DNA of 64,000 nucleotides, taken from the NCBI GenBank assembly GCA_003024785.1, contig PUQB01000801.1:31592-95591 (forward strand), in the 5' to 3' direction. Made by a program: the position numbers and the translations under genes. The notes under the pieces are model-generated. The model did not search any database. It saw only the letters and a list, made by a program, of their open reading frames with translations, and was not told where the DNA came from. This document shows, one piece after another, positions 1-11,975 of the stretch. Origin of the DNA: Selaginella tamariscina (lineage: Eukaryota > Streptophyta > Lycopodiopsida > Selaginellales > Selaginellaceae). Position 1 is the stretch's first letter, and the number at the start of each line of letters is the position of its first letter.

Positions 1-960
1 CGTAAGTTTATTATATAATAAATCATATATTTAAATATATTATCTTTAACACTTACATCATTTACATTTATACATACATATTTCTCATACAATTACATTT
101 ATCACATATATATTTATATATACATGAAATTAAGGATTATGTTGATTACGGTTATGTGAAAATGACGGTGCCACTAGCAAACGACAATGTAGAAAGAGAT
201 TAAGGCTAATAGAGCTAGCTAGACACAACAGCAACAAAATCTACATGAGCAGCTTCAACAATCAAATATGTATGTGTGTGGATGTGTATTTTGTTATGCA
301 TGTATATGTATATACTATGTATAAATGTATCGTACGCATACACTTTCAGTATACACAAATGGCAAATCCATATAAATTGAACATAAATGTATGTGTATTT
401 GCATTGTTATGTATGTTTGTGTGTGTGTCTTGCATTATACATATAAATGATATCCTTATTATTGTTTTGTACAACATTACTTTAGCAAGCAACATACCAT
501 ATCACTATATAAATAACACTTATTCTAAAAATGAGCTATGAATTTATGCTTAATGGATTAGTTTTTCCTACATTTAGCATATTTAATATACAATTGAGAG
601 TTTAGCAATATATATTCATATAAAGAGTATGTTTGCAAATTATATATGTATAAAGTATTTGTTTGCAATTTCGTTTGTAATATATCAGATATGCAAAACT
701 ATATAGATCTAGATGTAGATGTATTGTTATGTATGTATATGTTTATAATTAAGATATCTCTTTTTGATTCATTCATAGTGTATAATAATGATATGTATAC
801 ACATGCTTAGTATACAGAAACATATATGTATTTCTATTATAAAAATTTATATACATTGATTTACTTATTATAAACATATTAACCTTAAATATTTTCAAGA
901 ATACTCCTAAGAAATCTTAGAGTATCTTAGAAATATCAAATATTCATGTAGAATCTAGAC
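1..960. other. AT-rich intergenic DNA, no gene seen
   Basis: Low-complexity AT-rich sequence with many TATGTA/TATATG runs. The open frame around 245-541 is made of V, C, Y and I codons from TGTATG-type repeats and has no domain or compositional sign of coding. I see no RNA gene here. Confidence 0.6.
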
Positions 961-964
961 TATT

Positions 965-1265
965 CATAAAAATCTTATATTAGGCTTTGGTAAAATTTAT
1001 CCCATTGAAGCCTTGTTACCTCCTAGCCAACCTTTCAAGACCTGGGCAGGATTTATCCCTTCGAAAGCCCATGGGGTAATAAGGCTTTGATAGGTAAATG
1101 CATGTGTCTCAAAGAGCAAGATGAATTCGGTAAGATTAATCCCATCAAATTCATCACACCTCTATTACAAACGGCAGAATTTATCCCACCAAAGCTTATT
1201 ACCTCGTGGGCATCCAATAGGATTTATCTTGTTACAACCTTGTTGCCTTCTAAAGCCCTATCATT
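965..1265. repeat. Degenerate short tandem repeat (ATTTATCCC-type units)
   Basis: The motif RATTTATCCC or a close variant recurs at about 990, 1050, 1135, 1190 and 1222. Each copy is followed by an AAAGCC/GAAGCC block and often by TTACCTC or TTGCCTTC. Spacing is irregular, about 30 to 85 bases, so this is a decayed tandem or dispersed unit. It is more GC-rich than the DNA around it. Its origin is not clear. Confidence 0.5.
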
Positions 1266-2960
1266 ATGAAGTAAACATAAAAAATTGAAAATAACATATA
1301 ATAGTAAAATTAAAAATAAATATGTTTGCTTGAAACATTTTTAATATATAATAAATATTAAGACTCATCTAATCAAGTCACTTGCTCAATGGTGTATAGA
1401 TTCAAATTCTTTTCATCACTTTTTTTATGACACACAACATGTGAATTGTAAACTAAAAAGTTTTAATTATCTTATCCAAGAGTATAACACATTTTCCTAT
1501 CAAGATAATAATATTTTATATAATTGATTTATGAATATAAAAGTGTATTTATGAGACTTTCTAAAATAAAAGATGTGCAACAAAATTATTTAAAAAACAT
1601 AAACTAATTTTATCTTAATTTTTTAGTTCTTTTAATTGTTTCTTGAATATACTTCGTATTTATGAATTAACACTTTGTTCATCTTAATAAAATATCGTTG
1701 TAACGATGAAGAAAAAATGACTAAATAAACCAAAAGAATAAGGAAAAAGATAATACAGGTTAAAAGACTAAGAAGTTTTTTCCGGTCATAAAGGTTATTA
1801 TCACTTACATTATACACATATCTATAACTAACGTGATTTTTGACTTACATCATAGAGCATGTTAACCATATAATGAGAGATCTTATAAAAAATTTATTTT
1901 TATTTTGATATGAAGATAATTATTAAATGTAAAGTGCATATTAATAAATACATTCGTGAACATTGAAAAAAAAGAAATTAAAGCATACATGCATTTTTAT
2001 ATATTTTAACATATTGTAGTCAATATTAATAGATGAATTTGTTATTAATGTTGTCATATATTTGTTATAAGGTGGTTCATTAATAGCAATATCTATGGTA
2101 CATATATTGATATAATTTAGAATATGATTTGCATAGCACAAGAATAAACATGGAATATAGATGAATCATCTGTAATCTTACAGGTGCTAGAATGTAAAAA
2201 TTGCATTACACTTCAACTTTCCAAAGTATGACAGTTACACATTAATTAAAGTTGCAGAGGTTTTCTGAAAGCATTGGTGAAGATGGTTACTATTTTAAAA
2301 AAAAATGAAAGATTATATGATCGTTTAATATACTCGTTACTCCCAATTACACATGAGATCCACGACGAAGTGGATTAAAAAACATTTAAAAGCTTATAAA
2401 ACTCATTAAATACTCTTATAACAAAATGGATTAAGGGAGCACTCAAAAACCTTAATGAAGTTTTAATTAATATAAAGGTTGTTAAAAATTAATGATTATC
2501 GTCCCTACTCCATATAATAATATAACTACTTTAAATGGTCATTAACGAATTTGAACTCATCATAAGCAATGTAATAAAAATTGCAATGTTCAATTTATAA
2601 TATGAGAAAGAGATACAACAGAGGCCTCGTTAATGAAACATGGTTTCAAAAAAAATGATTACTATTAAGAAACATTAAATTCATTAAGGTTACCAAAAAT
2701 ACATGAATTACAATGCCATTGGTAAGAGTAATAAAGATGTAATATATTCCTTTGTGAATTTATGTTCCTAACAATTAATTATGTTATTCTTTTTAAACAT
2801 AAAATAGTTTAAAGAATATTCATATATTAAATATTATATAATTATTAATAAAAATTAATTAAATAATAAAATGTATTAATTATTACTAATTAAGACTATA
2901 AAAAGTCCCAATTTGGTTTGAGGGCGCTTTATTCCACTTTCATTAAAATGCAAGTGTAAA
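1266..2960. other. AT-rich intergenic DNA, no gene seen
   Basis: Mostly A/T with scattered poly-A and poly-T runs. Short open frames on the minus strand (1632-1817, 1941-2141) are low complexity and show no domain. I see no structural RNA. Confidence 0.6.
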
Positions 2961-3406
2961 GGGCTGGGTCGCACTGACCCTTAAACCCTTAACTTATGTA
3001 TTTTAAGGGTTTTGCAGGGTCGCACTGACCCTTAAAACCCTTAGTGCACCCTTAAGAATACATAAAATTAAGGGTACTTAAGGGTTTTTGTGTCACACCT
3101 ACCACTAAAATTTTGTTTACTTATGACGTCACTACATAAAAAATGCACTTTTTCCACATAACTTAAGGGTATGAAAATAGGTTCTTTAAGCACCCTTAAG
3201 AAAAAACATCATTTATTGCTGGTGGACAGTATCACTGTTAAGATGAATATTTTATATGTTTTAAGTGTTTTGATGCGACATTGAAAACCCTTAAAAATTT
3301 AATTATCATTACATTTTAAGGGTGAATACGATAGTAATACTACATAAAAATTTATGTAGTAACCCTTAACGCTTAAGGGTTTTAAAGGGTCAGTGCGACT
3401 CAGCCC
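2961..3406. mobile_element. MITE with about 32-bp terminal inverted repeats
   Basis: The left end begins GGGCTGGGTCGCACTGACCC and continues TTAAACCCTTA. The right end, read on the minus strand, begins GGGCTGAGTCGCACTGACCC and continues TTTAAAACCCTTA. The two ends are therefore near-perfect inverted repeats enclosing 446 bp. Inside are many copies of CCCTTAA/TTAAGGG in both orientations and no open frame, as expected of a non-autonomous DNA transposon. The flanks share only AAA on each side, so target-site duplication is at most 3 bp and uncertain. The superfamily is not settled: PIF/Harbinger-like ends are possible, and hAT is less likely without an 8-bp duplication. Confidence 0.85.
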
Positions 3407-3639
3407 AAAATCATATATTTTAACTAATGAGGTGAACCATGACTACAATTCAAAAGTTTTTGACACTCCTTGTAACTTTAGAATTCTCATTAACTCAAGA
3501 ACATTATGCATCTTCCTCTTAACAAAAGGTTGGTGGGTATTTTTGAGCTTCATGAATTAAATAAAAATCCTAATTTAATCAAATTTAACTATGCTTAATC
3601 TAAGTAATAAATATATATCAATTTTATTACATAAAGAAA

Positions 3640-4627
3640 CCCAAAAGATATGTTTTGAAGTGGTTTGCTTCTAGTAAATCTTTTTATAATAAATATTTAT
3701 ATATTTTTAAAGAATCTTCTTATTCTATAGCCTTGGTGATTAAATAAAATACCATATGATTAAAGAGAAATTAAAGAAACAAAAATAATAGTAGAAAAAC
3801 AAAAATAAAGGCAAAATAAACATATTAGAAGACAAAAACAAAGCATTGAATTTATTAGGATTAACAATATTATTGTTAGTCTTATAAAGTTTAAAATTCT
3901 TTAATTTTACTGTTTAAATTAAAATGGAAGTTATATTTAAAGATGAAATCCCAATAATGTTTTTTCAATTAAAATTAACATATTTAATTTTAAGATTAGC
4001 AATGTGATTTTAATGCAATGTAATATATATTATAATATATTTAATATAATATTTAAAATTAAACTATATAGCATATGGTTTAAAATACACTCTCTTATAA
4101 AATCAGAATATATTGATATAATTCTTACGTTCACATATTTAAATCATGAGAGGGCACATTAACACATAAATTAATTCAAGTTGAATTTTGAGTTACTTTC
4201 CATGAATTTAGGATAATTTTTTTATAAATTTTATTTATATATTCTTAAAGGATCTTTATAAATTATAATTTAAGAAAATAAATATTTACATATTGTTAAA
4301 GAATCCTATTAAATATAGCTTTGATAGCTTATAAATAAATTATATGATATTGTTAAAGCATTGCAAAATCAGAAATTAAAGTAGAAGCAACAGTAATGGA
4401 TTTACCATGACATAGTGAAATTATTAACATTAACAATGTTAATATTTTTTATTTTAAAATATAAATTTATGAATTTTAATTTTTTAAATTTTAATGTTTA
4501 AATTAACAATGGGATTTATATTTGAATATGAAAATTTCATTGTTAAGTTTAAAATTAAATTAAAAATAATAATTTTATAATTTAAGAATTTAACCTTAAA
4601 TTAACTATGTAATATGAAAATAATGTA

Positions 4628-4692
<65 letters not shown>

Positions 4693-4760
4693 TAATGTAA
4701 TATATTTAGCTAAACTATGTAACATATTATAAGTTAAAATAGAACATATTTAAATCTGAG
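3640..4760. repeat. Two adjacent copies of a long AT-rich repeat unit
   Basis: Two adjacent stretches (about 3640-4140 and 4140-4760) share an ordered series of landmarks: a TTAAAGAATC block, a stretch reading AAATAAA..ATATGAT..TAAAG, a block TTAACAATATTATTGTTA or its variant, then GGGATTTATATTTGAA-type sequence and a GATGAAAAT block. The same order occurs twice more at 18720-19690. Unit length is roughly 500-600 bp. No coding potential is visible. It could be a decayed non-autonomous element or a satellite-like unit. Confidence 0.5.
4630..4690. repeat. Compound (TA)n(GA)n microsatellite
   Basis: An uninterrupted TA run passes directly into about twenty GA dinucleotides. A near-identical compound repeat lies at 62738-62790 inside an intron of the LysM kinase gene. 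Confidence 0.95.
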
Positions 4761-5488
4761 ATTGCATATATAAATATAACTATAAAATCAAAATTTAATG
4801 ATATTTATTTGACTTGTGGCAGATTTAAACTGTTGAGAGGCCATAATAAACCCATAATATAATGTATTAGGTGATACGTAAACAAAACTAAGAAAGGAAT
4901 AGCCATAATATAATCAAAAGGTAACAGAAACAAACAAAATTAAGAAGACATAAATCAAATAAAAAGAAGCCTCTTAAGGAATTAACTTTAATTGAAAATT
5001 TAGATGAATTAAACTAAAGTGTATATTTGCAGATGTACATATAAAATTAAAATTTAGTGCATGCAACTCTGAATATGTTGCATCTTATCGTGTAATAATA
5101 TGTAGTAAGAAACTAATAAATTATGGAAGTACTAAATAAAGATTGAAAATGTTATATTTCTGCAATATTTTAAAAAATGTTTGAAATTAGAAAAAACAGT
5201 AAATTAAGATTACTATAATCTCTTATTGGGAATTATAAGAAAACAAATATAAAGTGCTCGTGAGCGCGCACACACATACACACAGAAAGAAGAAAAGACA
5301 GGATATTTTTTATTTACATTGAATCCGGAACACTTAGCCCTGGCCTAACACCTCTCTCTCAACACACAAACGTACATAAAATGATTGATTTATTCACATA
5401 GCTAAGGCAACTAACATGGATTGCAAACAACACGCATATGATACTCAACAGATACAGTTGAATATTTTTATTTTTATGATAAACACAC
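4761..5488. other. Intergenic DNA downstream of the cysteine-rich peptide gene
   Basis: AT-rich with no gene. Two short blocks recur elsewhere. ATGTTGCATCTTATCG with the ATATGTAGTAAGA that follows (about 5070-5110) recurs at 22035-22075. CACAGAAAGAAGAAAAGACA with GGATAT (about 5281-5306) recurs at 17959-17982, upstream of the SAS-4-like gene. The second block would lie in or near the 3' untranslated region of the peptide gene. Confidence 0.5.
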
Positions 5489-5728
5489 TTAATAAGCAGA
5501 GCATCCTTTCTTGCATCCTGTACAATAGCAGTAGTTATGTTCACAGTACCAGCCTGAACAAGAGTTGCAGTATTTATCCCGGCCGCGATTCAGATGGCAA
5601 GATGCACAATAGTTCCTACATGAGTAAGAACTCGAACAAAGATATTTTGTGGAGGTGTCCTTGCAGTGATATGTTGCCTCTGCAAATGCTACAAGTAAGA
5701 ACAAGATTATAATAATTTGGAATCTCAT
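5489..5728 (-). CDS. Small secreted cysteine-rich peptide (79 aa)
   Basis: A single uninterrupted minus-strand frame starting at ATG 5728 encodes 79 residues. Residues 1 to about 19 form a classic signal peptide: MRF, then a run of I, L, V and F, ending AFAEA before TYHC. The mature part, about 60 residues, holds twelve cysteines spaced as pairs and short loops (CKDTSTKYLC, YSCRNYC, ASC, KYCNSC, WYC, YCYC, GCKKGC). It is rich in Y and S and has no lysine-arginine cleavage repeats. An even cysteine count after a signal peptide suggests a disulfide-stabilised apoplastic peptide. A TATA box lies about 40 bases upstream of the start. I do not recognise the cysteine pattern as defensin, snakin/GASA, thionin, hevein or RALF. 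Function is unknown; defence or reproductive signalling would be guesses. Confidence 0.72.
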   Translation of the reverse strand: MRFQIIIILFLLVAFAEATYHCKDTSTKYLCSSSYSCRNYCASCHLNRGRDKYCNSCSGWYCEHNYCYCTGCKKGCSAY

Positions 5729-5768
5729 CTTGATTTAGACTATGTTCTTTTTAGTTAAAATGGACTCT

Positions 5769-5778
5769 CTTTTATATA
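5769..5778 (-). promoter_or_regulatory. TATA box of the cysteine-rich peptide gene
   Basis: TATATAAAAG on the minus strand lies about 41 bases upstream of the ATG at 5728. That leaves room for a short 5' untranslated leader. Spacing and sequence fit a plant core promoter and support the gene call. Confidence 0.65.
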
Positions 5779-5779
5779 C

Positions 5780-6880
5780 AAACTCTGTTGAACTGGTCTT
5801 AAGTCTTAACCTGTGTAACCTATCCGGTTCATTAGGGCCAATTGAATTTTTCAAGCTTACGTACCATTCCATTGACTTTCATGCATCCTCTACGTGTGGG
5901 AGTGTGTCTGTCCATAAGTAGATGTATGCCACACACACACAGGGGATCGTGGAGACATCTGGTTAGCTTAGTTTATAGGCACGAATTTATATCTATATCT
6001 GCATTGATATACTATCCACACATATACATACATATATAAAGGTGTATGCATGTCGTTTCCACGTGGATGGACAAGACATTGGCGGCACTACGAGGATGCT
6101 GATGCACATATAAATTTTGTAGTACATTGTACTATTTTGTACATAACATATTTGAGAAATCTAATTGGAATATGTCGGTAGATTTTTGCTGCAGAATTTG
6201 TCGCCACCAACAGAGGCCGAGTTGACCATTACAATGTCGCCACTCATATATGTATAAGTATAATATTATATAAACTGTTTTCTTTCGTTTTTCTCAGCCC
6301 TTATCAGTAGGCGACTTGAAAAGATGCAAGTTTAAAGTGGTTCCTGTACCGTGACGGCGTCGAGAGTTCTAATCCTCGCTGGCACTTGTCCTGCAATTCA
6401 AGTTGGACTGTAGTCTAAGGTTACATGTATTTACATTTGTACATATCTCAATATATTATACGTGCAGTCTCTGCTACTAGACGTTGAAAAGTACAGCTGC
6501 ATGCATCATGCCTATATATGTTCATGTACAGAGTTAGCTGTGAGATGCAAGATGGCTATATTTGGAAAGCTCTGCCTTGAGCTGATTAGTGAGGATGATG
6601 TTGAGGAATGTTTACACTTGGGGAGGAGGGCTATAGAGTTTATTCGGATCTTGTTCTGATATATAGAGCGTGATCGAGAAGGTGCTTGTGGAGGAACATG
6701 CTATAAAAGTCTGGTGCCACTGCAAGGAACGCACTTGTGAAGTAGGAAAGATTACTTGATAAATGCTGGACAAGGCCTTGAAGATGAGAGCATGGACCCA
6801 AGCAAGAAGCTATAGTTGGCTCATAATTCTTGGGTAGAGTGGTAACCCTAGGACTGGTGCTACAGGCCAACACTTAGATG
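5780..6880. other. Intergenic DNA, no firm gene
   Basis: Mixed composition. A plus-strand frame of 65 codons at 6462-6659 ends in a peptide with ISEDDVEECLHLGRR, and antisense frames overlap it. None shows a recognisable domain. This could be a remnant of a gene or element exon, but I cannot support a call. Confidence 0.4.
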
Positions 6881-7974
6881 CATAATTGTTTATATTCTAG
6901 GGTATATATTACATAAGATATACTTATGTATATTCTAGGTATATATTGAGACTATATATAGGTTGTTATAGTTTTTATTTACTTTAAACATCGATTATTG
7001 TTACCCACCGAGCTATTTTGCCAATCCCTAAATTTTAAGAAAAATACATCTGCTTATTGCATTTGGGTATTTAGTGATCATCAAACATTTATTATTGGTA
7101 CTTAATGAACTATTTTAATAATCCTTACATATTAACAAAATAGACTTGCTTATTGCATTTGAGTATTTAAAGATGGTTTGATTGAGTGTTGTTAAGTATT
7201 TTAAAAAAACTTTAAACAAGATTAGCACTTCCATTTAAAAAACTCTCTCCTCGTTTTAACATCCTGTTATCATAGGGTTGACCTAACCTTAATCCCATGC
7301 TCTAGACCCCTCAAGTTAGGGTTTAAGAGGTTAAAATTCACCAAGTATATGAATAATATTCTATACTAGCCCACTTTACACAACAGAAAAACGAAGGGGC
7401 CTTTATCACATATATTAAATATAATAGGTGTGGAAAAAGCACGTAAGAGAGTGAGAAGTGTTTAGTTCCTTCCTCCCCACCAACATAAGCCTAACTTATA
7501 TTATTAAGACATACTTTTGTGCCACCTTAACTTCTAGTTGGTAGGAGTATGTCACATTCTAAGGGTAGCCTACCTTTAGCATTGGCAAATTCACACCATT
7601 GCACTCGGGTTATGCCACATCTAGGGAGTTCATTAATTCATTTCATCTGGTAACCCATTCACACACATGGGAGGTCTTGACGAAGTACACGTTATGTTAG
7701 TCAAATGTGTTCTCTTTATCAAGTTCTTCACAAAGAGGTTTTAAAATTGACATTTACAAGCCATGTTCATGGCACCATGTGTAGCTCTGGAGTATGAGGG
7801 GATATAATGAATTCACCCACGTCTTGGGAAATGGTTTTACATAAACATATGACACTAGGCTAGTTGGCACATAGTACATTAGGCACACCTTTGGGATTGT
7901 GTCATGAGTTTAACGCCAAAGGGTTGGATACTCTAACAAACAGGTGTGCTTATAAGGGTGTTAAAAGGTGGTTC

Positions 7975-8358
7975 ACATGTGCCCTCACTCTCAAGAATTT
8001 TTTTACCCTTAACCTCATGAGGATCTCAAGGGCAAGATTCTAAATAATCCTGGATTTAATTAAATTCCCTCACCCTCATGAGGGTAAGAATATGCTTTTT
8101 CTTGTCACGTGTTTTATTATTATAAGTTTAAATAAAAAAATTTAAAATATATTAATATAAATAGGCAAGATTTTTAATTTTATTTATTTTATATAAAAAG
8201 AATTATATAATTAAGAAACTCACAATTCTAATTTATATTTATTTTATTTTAAAGAATAAATTTTATTAAGTTTAAATTAATATTAAGAGGGTAAATAGGT
8301 CATATGTAACCCTCACCCTCACCTTTACATGAGGGTGAGGGCACATGTGAACCGCCTT
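7975..8358. mobile_element. MITE with TAA target duplication
   Basis: The ends are inverted repeats: AAGGTGGTTCACATGTGCCC on the left and, read on the minus strand, AAGGCGGTTCACATGTGCCC on the right, each followed by TCAC(T/C)CTCA. TAA flanks both sides (7972-7974 and 8359-8361). Length is 384 bp. The interior is AT-rich and non-coding, with CCCTCACCCTCATGAGGGT palindromes near the ends. A TAA/TTA duplication is typical of PIF/Harbinger-type elements. Related repeat copies at about 51455-51480, and on the other strand at about 35900, show the uninterrupted site AAGGTGTTAAGCC or a close variant, which supports a real insertion. Confidence 0.9.
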
Positions 8359-9160
8359 TAAGCCTTGACATCTAATCAAAGGAGATTAGGTTTCATAATC
8401 GAGTGTGCTAACAAACACACTTGGTTAAGTGTTTTTTTTCCTGTGGTGTGTGAACATGTTTAGGAGTTGAACAACCTAAGCTCATTAGCATGAGGCACTT
8501 GTGAGGTCACATGCTTAGGGTTGTTCAAATCTAGCTTTAGAAGTTTGTTTAGCACAAGATTTATGTTCTTCTCATGTGCACATTCATGTTGACATTAAGT
8601 ATTAACCTTAAGACTATGGTATAACTTGGCCTCAGAAACCCTTAGGGGGTACTCCTTATCGCCCTAAAGGGGTTGTACTCTCGAATGCAAATGATTTCTT
8701 AAGAGATAAGTTATAATGCTTTAGCTTTTACACAAACGTATGTGCAAAACATGTTTCCTTGGTGGGATTAAAGTAATGAGCATGTCTAGGTCTTTTTGGG
8801 TACAGATTATCCTTTAGGGTTTAGAGGTTAGTCACTCTAGAGGACTTAAAGTAAAATCCTAAGTCTCGTGCTATTTAAATATTTGAGTTAACCTTTTGGG
8901 ATCGTCTTGGAAGATGTAACATTGCTCACACAAGATGTTGATGTTAAATGACCATTTGGTAGCCAGGTGTTACCATGTGTCGGCTCTTTAAGTTAAAACT
9001 CTGAACAATCTTATTTGAGTTTATACCAACATGTTCGAGGTTGTCAAAAAAGGCTGATTTATCAAGTGTTTGGTGTTACCAATATTATTTTTCATAGACA
9101 TCACCTAACAACCTTAGAGGATGCCATTCAAATCGCCCAAGCATTAATGAAGGCATGATA

Positions 9161-9215
9161 TACAATGTTTTAAGTGCCAAGTATTTGGGCATCTTGCTAT
9201 TGATTGTGCTAATCA
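9161..9215 (+). pseudogene. Gypsy gag zinc-knuckle remnant
   Basis: The frame reads CFKCQVFGHLAIDC, an intact CX2CX4HX4C knuckle as found at the end of retroelement Gag proteins. The sequence around it is too decayed to extend the frame far. It lies upstream of the reverse transcriptase remnant, as expected for gag before pol. Confidence 0.7.
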
Positions 9216-10186
9216 ACAACATTTGGTGTGTCAATATGAAGGTTGTAGTCCTTTAGTGGATGTATTGCCACTTCTTGATAATGAACATGAAAATTTGCCA
9301 CTAGTGCAATATAGGAATTGAGTAATGAGGTTTTATAGCCTTTATGTTTTTGTAGTATTGTGTTACAAGGTGTTGCTAGAGTATTCCAAAAAGAACTTAT
9401 AATATTTTATTTTGAAGGTTTTGTGTGTGATGGTCTTATATCTATTCTTCTTGATTATGGGTTAATAATTTCATTTATCCGATATTCTTTTATGATACGA
9501 TGCTCCCTTCCAATAAAGCATGTTCAACAACCACTTCAAGTCTTGTATATAGACAACAAGTTTTTCACTCTTTGTGCATAAGCTTATTATGTTCCCATTG
9601 ACTAAGGTCATACTCTAAGGCATTGCCTCTTCGAGTGATTCCTTTTAATTGTATAATGTGATTTTGGGTTTTAATTGAATGCATATTGAGAGTATATGTA
9701 TGGACTTCAATATAGGGGAGGTCTTCATTTCTAATTATTCCTCTTTACAAGCATAGTTTACAATATAGTTTGGAGTTCATGCATTTCTTCATGTTATTGC
9801 AGACATGATCTTTCCTCTTGATCCCTCTCTTAAACGTCAATAAAAGGATGTGAAAAAGCTTTTAGCCAGTTTTTAGATTTGCAATAGCTAATTATAGGTA
9901 GGAGGATTGCAATCAACATGCTTGATATTGAATTAATCCAATCAAGGCTCTAGTTTGTTGTTAATCTTCACGAGAGAAACAAGAGATGACACAAGCTATC
10001 ATAATTTTTACTATGACCTTTACTTTTACTTTGGTTTTGACTATTGTTACTTTATCTTATTTATGTAATGGAGGCCCCCCTCCTATTTTTTATTTGAGTA
10101 AGTGGGTTGGCACGGAATGTTAGCAATGTTTATACTTAAACTCTGGGACTTAATTCTATCTCCTACCCTAAACCCATGTTCGAGAT

Positions 10187-10399
10187 ATGTTAGTCCAAGG
10201 AGTTGTGCGTCCTTCTTGTAGCCCATGGGCTTATGAGACTCATATCGTTGAAAAGGCGGATAGAAATAAGCAATTCATAATTGATTTTCAACTTCTGAAT
10301 AGTGTAATAATGTTGGATAGTTATCCCATGCAACACATGAATGAAGATGACCTTATTGACAAATTGGGCCTCAACAACATTTCAATGATTAATGAATAA
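10187..10399 (+). pseudogene. Gypsy reverse transcriptase N-terminal remnant
   Basis: The peptide contains GVVRPSCSPWAYETHIVEKA and then DSYPMQHMNEDDLIDKLG. These match the start of Ty3/gypsy reverse transcriptase (GVI.PS.SPWASPVV.V.KKDG ... YP.P.IDDL.D.L). The frame stops before the catalytic YxDD region, which I could not find intact downstream. No functional enzyme can be made. Confidence 0.8.
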
Positions 10400-11159
10400 A
10401 GTTATTTAGGGTTTGAAATTTTTTGCATCAGTGTTTTTGAACAATTTTCTAGTGCATTCAACTAGTACATGGGATGGATAATGTGGAACATAGTTTTTTT
10501 ATGGTTGTGATGACATTGATTGAGATTGAAATGCAAGTTTGGTCAGACTTTTTAAAGTATTTGGGAGTTATTATTTCTTATGAAAGTGTTCGTCCAAATT
10601 TAATAAAGATCTAGACGTGAAAGAGTTTTTAATTCCAAAGACACGTTATGAACTTCAAAGATTTTTTTGACAAGGTGACATACTTGATTCAATTCGCTCC
10701 ACATTTGATTGATGAAATGGCATCCTTACGTGCTTTGTTCTAGTTCCCTTCTTTTTCATGGTCTTTTAAGTGTATGTCTTTTTTTTAGTCTCTTATTTGT
10801 CTCTTAATCTTTACCTATTTTCTCCATTTTCTTATCCATTTGTTTTTTGTATTGATACTTCATATATCAATTTGGGTGTTAATTTCATACAAAAAGATCT
10901 GAAATCTAGTCAATGATAATGTAAGTTAGAGTCTCAATAGTTCAAAACTCAATTATTGCAACTACTAACAATGAATATGTAATAGTTGTTTGGGCATTTC
11001 ATAACTTCCATGCTTATCTTCATAGTTCCTCCATGTTAGTGAAATGTAATTATGTTACAATGCAACCAGTGTTAAAGAAGAAGCATTTGATTGATCAACA
11101 TGTGCGATGGGCATTAGGATTACAAGATTATTAGTTTATGATCTGTCATCGTTTAAGTT

Positions 11160-11975
11160 TTTTAATTAATGATGTGGATGATTTTTCACGCAGCACCAGT
11201 TGTTGATGGTGTTATATCATCTTTAAAATTAACACCATTATCTAGTCTTCGTGAGGTTGAGTTAGCACAATGTTTGGCACTATAGAGTCAATGGATAATA
11301 AATGCACTCAAAGCTCATAAGTTTATGGCATATATTGACGTTGGTTTTCGAGATTATGTTGTGACAAGTTCAAAATCATCAATTCACTCCTCTTAATGAT
11401 TGCTTATAGTTTATTTAAGTTCATCATCATTTTCAACTAGTTATATATGATTTTATTGGTCCATTTCTGGCCACGACAATATGAAATACATGTGCTATTA
11501 TTTTGTTTGACTATTTGATGCGGTACATGGAGGTTCGAACTTTTCTGTATGTTTTACATTCTCCAACTTTGTTTTGTTTTCTGCATATCAGTAGACCTCA
11601 TACCTTATTATCTATGTCCATATAATTATAAGCAACTCATGTGATTAATTTCTTATTTTATCAAGTTTTGTTGCAGCATGGGTGTCCAAGGCGCATTCTT
11701 TTATATTAAAGGTCTCATTTCACAATTAAGGTTTTGAGTTTACTAACTACTAAGTTGGGAATCAAACAATCCTTCATAATATGTCATATCATCCAGAAAT
11801 CAATGGTCTTTGAACGACTCAACCATATTTTTAAGTGTATATTGTTTAAGTATGTAAATAAAGGTTAGAACAACTAGGATGAATACTTACCCCTTCTTCA
11901 ATTTGCTTATATCCATCAGTTCACTAGAGACTCTCTATTTTATGTCATTTATAATCATAACCATGTTTTTCCTTT
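11160..11975 (+). pseudogene. Gypsy integrase remnant
   Basis: Broken but ordered signatures: a DFIGPF-like stretch near 11450, an HGCPR segment near 11680, a YHPE-ING segment near 11780 (the D-G-Q-T-E-R region of gypsy integrase), and WDEYLPLLQFAY with a following HQFTRDSLFYVIY-like stretch at about 11875-11950. Several stops and shifts lie between them. It belongs to the same decayed element as the reverse transcriptase remnant. Confidence 0.65.

Noticed and set aside
245..541. A 98-codon open frame on the plus strand
   Set aside because: Its codons come from TGTATG/TATATG simple sequence. There is no domain, no signal of selection and no promoter.
6330..6390. GAGAGTTCTAATCCTCGC, similar to a tRNA T-arm
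   Set aside because: I could not build a cloverleaf with a matching acceptor stem. It is probably coincidence or a very decayed tRNA-derived repeat.
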